DNA of 9,836 nt from an uncultured Lachnospiraceae bacterium (GTDB lineage: Bacteria; Bacillota; Clostridia; Lachnospirales; Lachnospiraceae): the NCBI GenBank assembly GCA_910585205.1, contig CAJUCC010000068.1, forward strand, positions 1 to 9,836, written 5' to 3'. Positions 5,723 to 9,836 of this stretch are shown piece by piece. Below the pieces are notes generated by a model that ran no database searches, was not told the DNA's origin, and was given only the letters and a program-made list of their open reading frames with translations. The stretch's first letter is position 1; every line of letters begins with the position of its first letter. The position numbers and the translations under genes are program-made.

Positions 5723-8107
5723 ATGCGGCTGATCGATTGTTACATAGAAAATTTCGGGAAGCTCAGCCAGAAGCCGGTAACGTTTCTGCCGGGCTGCAAT
5801 ATCATCTGCGAAGAAAACGGGTGGGGCAAAAGCACGCTGGCTGCTTTTATCCGGGTGATGTTTTATGGATTCGAAAACGAAAAATCCCGTGACGAACTGA
5901 AAAACGAGCGCAAACGCTACCGGCCATGGCAGGGCGGTGTATATGGCGGGCGGCTGACATTTGAAGCGGCAGGCGAACGCTATGTGATCGAGCGGACATT
6001 CGGGACAAAAGAGAAGGAAGACTGTTTCAAACTGCGGATACAGTCCACGAATCTGGAGAGTGACCGCTACGGCGCCGCGGTGGGAGAGGAATTGTTTCAG
6101 CTTGACAGTCAGTCGTTTTGCAGGACGGTTTTTCTCTCCCAGCGGGATTGCATAACATCCGTTACGGATGATATTCACGCCAAGATCGGCGATCTGGCGC
6201 TGACTGCGGACGATATGAACCGATATGACACGGTACATGAACGGCTTACGGGCGTTCTGAATCAGATGAGCCCGATGCGGAAAACGGGATCACTTTCCAA
6301 AATGAAGGAAGAACTGGGAAGGCTGCAGGAAATCGTAAGAGGCAGGCAGAGTCTGGGAGAGGCGATCGAAGATGCCGAATGCCGGATCCGCGGGAAAATC
6401 GCGCAGCAAAAAGAGCGGAGAGAGGAACAGGCGGCGCTGCTCTGCCGGCAAAGAGAGATCAGTGCCGGCAGGGAAATACGGGCAAAGAGAGCGGCCTATG
6501 AGGGATTGTGCCGGGAAGCGGCGGAGCGCCGGCGCCGGCTGGATGGGGCGCGGGCCTTTTTTCCGGGCGATCTTCCGCGGCAGGCAGAGCTGGAACGGTA
6601 TCTGACCGGGAGCGCAGAGCTTACCGCAATGGAGCAAACGGCAAACGTTTACCGGCTGACGCAAGAGGAAGCGGCGGAAAAGGCGCGCCTGGAGAGAGGG
6701 CCGGGCAGCGGAGAAGGGGCTGCTCTGCCGGACCGTGAGGAGTTGGAAGCGCTGATTGCCGAGTGGAGCGTCTGTATTGACAGGCAGCGTGATCTGGAAA
6801 AAAAGCAGGCGGCGTATCAGATGCGCACGGAAGCGGCGCAGGCGGCTTCAAAGAAGGACAAAGCACAGAAAAACCGCCTTTCGGCGGGGATTGCCGCCGG
6901 TATTTTGACTGGTGCCGCCGGTCTGGCTCTGGCGCTTTGGAAAGGGCTGCCATCGGGGCTTTTGGCCGTGGCCGCGGGGGTTGTGCTTGCCGTTTTTTTC
7001 CTTGCCGGCAAACGGAAACAGAAAGATATGGGGCAGGCACCGCCGGGGGAAGACGCGGTTGCGCTGCGGCGGGAAATAGAAAAAGACAAGCAGTATATTG
7101 CAAACGTGCGCGGAAAAGCGGAGACGGTATTGGCGGGAGAGGGCATTGGCTGTACCGGCGAGGGGGAAATTCTGCAGGGGCTGCACCGGGTGCGGGAAAC
7201 GCTGCAGCGTTATGCGGTATTAACGGAAAAGGAAGAAAACTTTTGCCGTTCCATGCAGGAATACCGGGAGACGCGGGACGGACTGCAGGCGTATCTGCGC
7301 ACGCTTTTCCTGGTGCCGGAGCAGGATCTGCACGGTCAGCTTCTTGTGATACAGCGGCATTTACAGACGGTGCAGAGTTGCCTGTCGGAATGTGAGAAAG
7401 CGGAAAAAGAAAAAAAAGATTTCGAACAGGCCGAAAATACGGATCTGCTGCGGCAGGAAATCCCGCAGGAACCCGTGGAGGGCGAGGAGCGGGCGATTGC
7501 CGAAAGGCTGCGGGAAATCGATCAGGAGTCGGATCGTCTGTATGAGCAGCGGATCCGGGATAACCGGGAACTGGACCGTCTGCGGGAAGAATGGGACAAG
7601 ACGCAGGAAGCGGCGGAAAGCCTGACCGTTTTACAGGAGACATACGACAGAGAACGAAAAAAATATCAACTGCTGAAACAGACCAGGGCTTTTCTCGAAC
7701 AGGCGAAAATTTCTTTTACGGCAAAATATATGCGGCCTATGCTGGAGAGCTTTGGCAGGTATTATACGGACATAGCCGGCGGCGATGCCGGGCGCTATCA
7801 CATGGATGCCAATATGGAAATAACGGCCGACGAAGCGGGAATGCAGCGAGAGATGCGCTTTTTCAGCGAAGGATACCGCGATCTGACCGGGATCTGCATG
7901 CGGATGGCGCTTGTGGAGGCCATGTATCGGGAGGAAAAACCGTTTGTTATTTTTGACGATCCGTTCGCTTCGCTCGATGACCGAAAGCTGAAAGGAGCGT
8001 TGGCGTTTCTGGAAAAGACGGCGCAGACATATCAGATCCTGTATTTCACCTGTCAGGAGAGCCGCGGACACGCAAATGATTGCCATTTGCCGAAAACATT
8101 TGTATAA
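5723..8107 (+). CDS. SbcC/Rad50-like (YhaN-type) ATPase with membrane hairpin
   Basis: 794-residue SMC/Rad50-type ATPase, partner of the upstream phosphoesterase. The N-terminal head has Walker A ENGWGKST (32-39; Lys37) and a Q-loop FLSQRD (Gln140). Two coiled-coil arms (about 190-385 and 445-665) flank two hydrophobic segments (about 386-406 and 409-428) joined by a short turn, so the apex is predicted to sit in the membrane instead of carrying the C-x2-C zinc hook of Rad50/SbcC. The C-terminal head has a degenerate signature SEGYRDL (714-720), Walker B FVIFDDP (Asp745, Asp746) and D-loop SLDD (750-753). The H-loop position reads YFTCQES, with Gln778 where a histidine is usual. The length is shorter than classic SbcC (about 1000 or more). 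The ribosome site GAGAGGGG precedes the ATG. Role in DNA-end processing is by family; membrane tethering is predicted. Confidence 0.88.
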   Translation: MRLIDCYIENFGKLSQKPVTFLPGCNIICEENGWGKSTLAAFIRVMFYGFENEKSRDELKNERKRYRPWQGGVYGGRLTFEAAGERYVIERTFGTKEKEDCFKLRIQSTNLESDRYGAAVGEELFQLDSQSFCRTVFLSQRDCITSVTDDIHAKIGDLALTADDMNRYDTVHERLTGVLNQMSPMRKTGSLSKMKEELGRLQEIVRGRQSLGEAIEDAECRIRGKIAQQKERREEQAALLCRQREISAGREIRAKRAAYEGLCREAAERRRRLDGARAFFPGDLPRQAELERYLTGSAELTAMEQTANVYRLTQEEAAEKARLERGPGSGEGAALPDREELEALIAEWSVCIDRQRDLEKKQAAYQMRTEAAQAASKKDKAQKNRLSAGIAAGILTGAAGLALALWKGLPSGLLAVAAGVVLAVFFLAGKRKQKDMGQAPPGEDAVALRREIEKDKQYIANVRGKAETVLAGEGIGCTGEGEILQGLHRVRETLQRYAVLTEKEENFCRSMQEYRETRDGLQAYLRTLFLVPEQDLHGQLLVIQRHLQTVQSCLSECEKAEKEKKDFEQAENTDLLRQEIPQEPVEGEERAIAERLREIDQESDRLYEQRIRDNRELDRLREEWDKTQEAAESLTVLQETYDRERKKYQLLKQTRAFLEQAKISFTAKYMRPMLESFGRYYTDIAGGDAGRYHMDANMEITADEAGMQREMRFFSEGYRDLTGICMRMALVEAMYREEKPFVIFDDPFASLDDRKLKGALAFLEKTAQTYQILYFTCQESRGHANDCHLPKTFV

Positions 8108-8108
8108 T
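8080..8108 (+). promoter_or_regulatory. Internal promoter for the HSP90-family gene
   Basis: TTGCCA (8080-8085), exactly 17 bases, then TATAAT (8103-8108), lying inside the last codons and stop of the ATPase gene. Start would be near 8115, followed by the ribosome site AGGGGGAGAG (8127-8136). It allows expression of the chaperone separately from the upstream genes, for example under stress. Confidence 0.6.
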
Positions 8109-8141
8109 TAAATGTAAAAAGGCACAAGGGGGAGAGTTGTG

Positions 8142-9836
8142 ATGGAAGACTATCGTTTTCAGGTAAATCTGGGCGGAATGATCGAGATTTTATCGGATCA
8201 TCTGTACAGCAGTCCTGACGTATATATCAGGGAACTTCTGCAAAACGGCGTGGATGCCATAACCGGTCGGAAGCTGTGGGCGCGGGAAAACCGGCATGAC
8301 GGCGGAGTTCCGGGCGGGGAGAGCGCCGCGGGAAAGATTGTACTCGAGATTGAAGAGGGCAACAAACTGATTTTTTCGGATAACGGGCAGGGACTGACGG
8401 AGGAGGAGATTCATCAGTTTCTGGCCATTATCGGTGAGTCATCCAAGCGCAATCCCGCGGACGGACGGATTCGCACGGACTATATCGGCCGGTTTGGCAT
8501 CGGTCTGCTTTCCTGCTTTATGGTATCGGATGAAATCCATATGCGGACCAGATCGTGCAAGTCGGAAGACGCGCCGGTGCTTGCATGGCAGGGAAAACCG
8601 GACGGAACTTACACGATCCGGCGTCTGGAAGAAAAAACGCTTGGCGAAGGGGACATGGCCTGCGGCACACAGGTGATTCTGACGGCAAAACCGGGCCGCG
8701 AAAGTTATTTTACCGAGAAGACGGTTCGCCGTCTGCTGACGTACTATGGTATGCTGCTGCCGTTCCCGGTTATTGTCCGCATACAGGGACAGGAGGAACA
8801 GATCAATCCGATCTATCTGCCGTGGGACGGACGCGATACCAATAAACAGGAACTGCTGTTATTCGGACAGATGATGTTTGAAGAGCAGTTTCTGGACTGC
8901 ATCCCGCTGCGTTCCGAACGGGGGAATGTCTCCGGTGTGGCATATGTGGTACGGTATCCGGTGCTGCCGTCTGCAAGGGGCAATCACAGGATCTATCTGA
9001 AAAATATGCTTTTAACCGAAAAAGGGGATAATCTGATTCCCGACTGGGCGGTATTTACCCGCTGTATTATCAATGCCACGGATCTGCGTCCCACGGCTTC
9101 CCGGGAAGGGTTTTATGTGGACGAGGTATTGGAGGAAGCCCGGGAAACGATAGAAGACAGTCTGATTGCCTATATCAGTGAGCTGGCGGAAGAGCGGACG
9201 GAATTGTTTGATACCTTTTTCCGTATCCATCGTCTGACGCTGATGTCTCTGGCGCTGGCGACGCCCAAGCTGTTCCGCACGCTGGTGGATTACTGCGAAT
9301 TTGAGACGACACGGGGGGTTCAGACCGGGTATGATCTGCGTTCTCTGGGGGAACCGCTCGTCTATGCGCCTACGGAGTCAAAATATAAGCAGCTGTCGCA
9401 GTTGTTTTTTGCACAGGATCGGATGCTGATTAATGTGTCGTATGTGCATTCCATAGAACTGCTGCGCAGGCTCGGAGAAGAATACGACATTCAGGTGCAT
9501 CCGGTCGATGACTGGAATGTGGAAGATCTGATGCGGGATCTGACACCGGAAGATCAGGACGACAGCTTTTTTTTCCAGAAGGCGGCAAACCGTATTTTAA
9601 AAGCGTATGACTGCCGGGCGGAGCTGAAATATTTCTCGCCGAATCATCAGCCCACGTTTTATCTGATGGATGAGAAAATCCTGCTGAAACGTCAGATTGC
9701 CGCATCCCGCCTACAGGCGGATTCCATGTTTTTTCAAATGCTGGACGCTTTTACGGCGGAAATTCCGACCGATACGGCGGCGGTTTTGTATTTCAACTAC
9801 AATAATCCGCTTGTGAAAAAGCTGGCGGAACAGGAA
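8142..9836 (+). CDS. Divergent HSP90/HtpG-family chaperone, 3' end outside the window
   Basis: The frame is open from ATG 8142 to the window end (565 codons, no stop). GHKL ATPase motifs are clear: N-box ELLQNGVDAI (Glu31, Asn35, Asp38), G1 DNGQGLT (Asp80), G2 YIGRFGIGLLSCFMVSD (115-130) and a GT motif at 174-175 (GTQVILT). The middle domain carries RPTASREGF with Arg320, matching the catalytic arginine of HtpG (SRE motif). HSP90 proteins are ATP-driven clamp chaperones in the cytoplasm. Sequence away from these motifs is unlike the standard HtpG: the segment between G2 and the middle domain is short and the region after about residue 350 is hard to align by eye, so it belongs to a divergent HSP90 branch. 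An in-frame GTG at 8139 is an alternative start; ATG 8142 suits the AGGGGGAGAG site. It follows the ATPase gene by 34 bases and has its own likely promoter. Confidence 0.87.
   Translation, partial: MEDYRFQVNLGGMIEILSDHLYSSPDVYIRELLQNGVDAITGRKLWARENRHDGGVPGGESAAGKIVLEIEEGNKLIFSDNGQGLTEEEIHQFLAIIGESSKRNPADGRIRTDYIGRFGIGLLSCFMVSDEIHMRTRSCKSEDAPVLAWQGKPDGTYTIRRLEEKTLGEGDMACGTQVILTAKPGRESYFTEKTVRRLLTYYGMLLPFPVIVRIQGQEEQINPIYLPWDGRDTNKQELLLFGQMMFEEQFLDCIPLRSERGNVSGVAYVVRYPVLPSARGNHRIYLKNMLLTEKGDNLIPDWAVFTRCIINATDLRPTASREGFYVDEVLEEARETIEDSLIAYISELAEERTELFDTFFRIHRLTLMSLALATPKLFRTLVDYCEFETTRGVQTGYDLRSLGEPLVYAPTESKYKQLSQLFFAQDRMLINVSYVHSIELLRRLGEEYDIQVHPVDDWNVEDLMRDLTPEDQDDSFFFQKAANRILKAYDCRAELKYFSPNHQPTFYLMDEKILLKRQIAASRLQADSMFFQMLDAFTAEIPTDTAAVLYFNYNNPLVKKLAEQE

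Noticed and set aside
7379..7393. Cys pair (C553, C557) in the ATPase coiled coil as a zinc hook
   Set aside because: Spacing is C-x3-C and it lies in one coiled-coil arm rather than at the apex; the apex position is taken by the hydrophobic hairpin.
6621..7643. Long minus-strand frame (340 codons)
   Set aside because: Very Pro/Ala-rich product lying wholly inside the SbcC-like gene; it is a shadow of GC-rich codons, with no ribosome site or family match.

Overview
The window looks like a piece of a chromosome from a moderately GC-balanced Clostridia member, most likely a Lachnospiraceae-type gut anaerobe. This is inferred from purine-rich Shine-Dalgarno sites, an Rpn-type nuclease gene, an anaerobe-style hemerythrin and an SbcD/SbcC-like pair of the YhaO/YhaN type. 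No rRNA, tRNA, CRISPR array or complete insertion sequence is visible.

Region 1 (1-484) holds the 3' part of an Rpn/PD-(D/E)XK nuclease-transposase family gene, cut by the window edge. Region 2 (485-976) has no convincing protein gene but is rich in structure. It contains a hairpin just after the nuclease gene, a good minus-strand promoter (TTTACA-16-TATAAT) followed by a strongly foldable stretch ending in a hairpin plus U-run (candidate small RNA of about 130 nt, minus strand), and an inverted-repeat element that runs into the extended -10 promoter of the next gene. Region 3 (977-1563) is a bacteriohemerythrin with all seven diiron ligands and an extra C-x2-C tail. Its 5' end is out of frame: the well-placed start and ribosome site lead into a -1 frame relative to the body, and one G appears to be missing in the VGVD motif. 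A clear intrinsic terminator closes it.

Region 4 (1606-9836) is a compact plus-strand cluster of five genes with gaps of only 12-34 bp, starting from a good promoter. The genes are nth (endonuclease III), a WG-repeat lipoprotein, an SbcD/YhaO-like metallophosphoesterase nuclease, an SbcC/YhaN-like ATPase with a two-helix membrane hairpin in place of a zinc hook, and a divergent HSP90/HtpG family chaperone that runs off the window end. A second promoter (TTGCCA-17-TATAAT) is embedded in the last codons of the ATPase gene, so the chaperone can probably be expressed alone.

Taken together, the cluster pairs base-excision repair (Nth) with DNA-end processing apparently tethered to the membrane, an exported beta-rich repeat lipoprotein and an HSP90 ATPase. 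The nuclease/ATPase partnership is expected from family knowledge. A functional link of that pair to the lipoprotein and chaperone is inferred from operon layout only.
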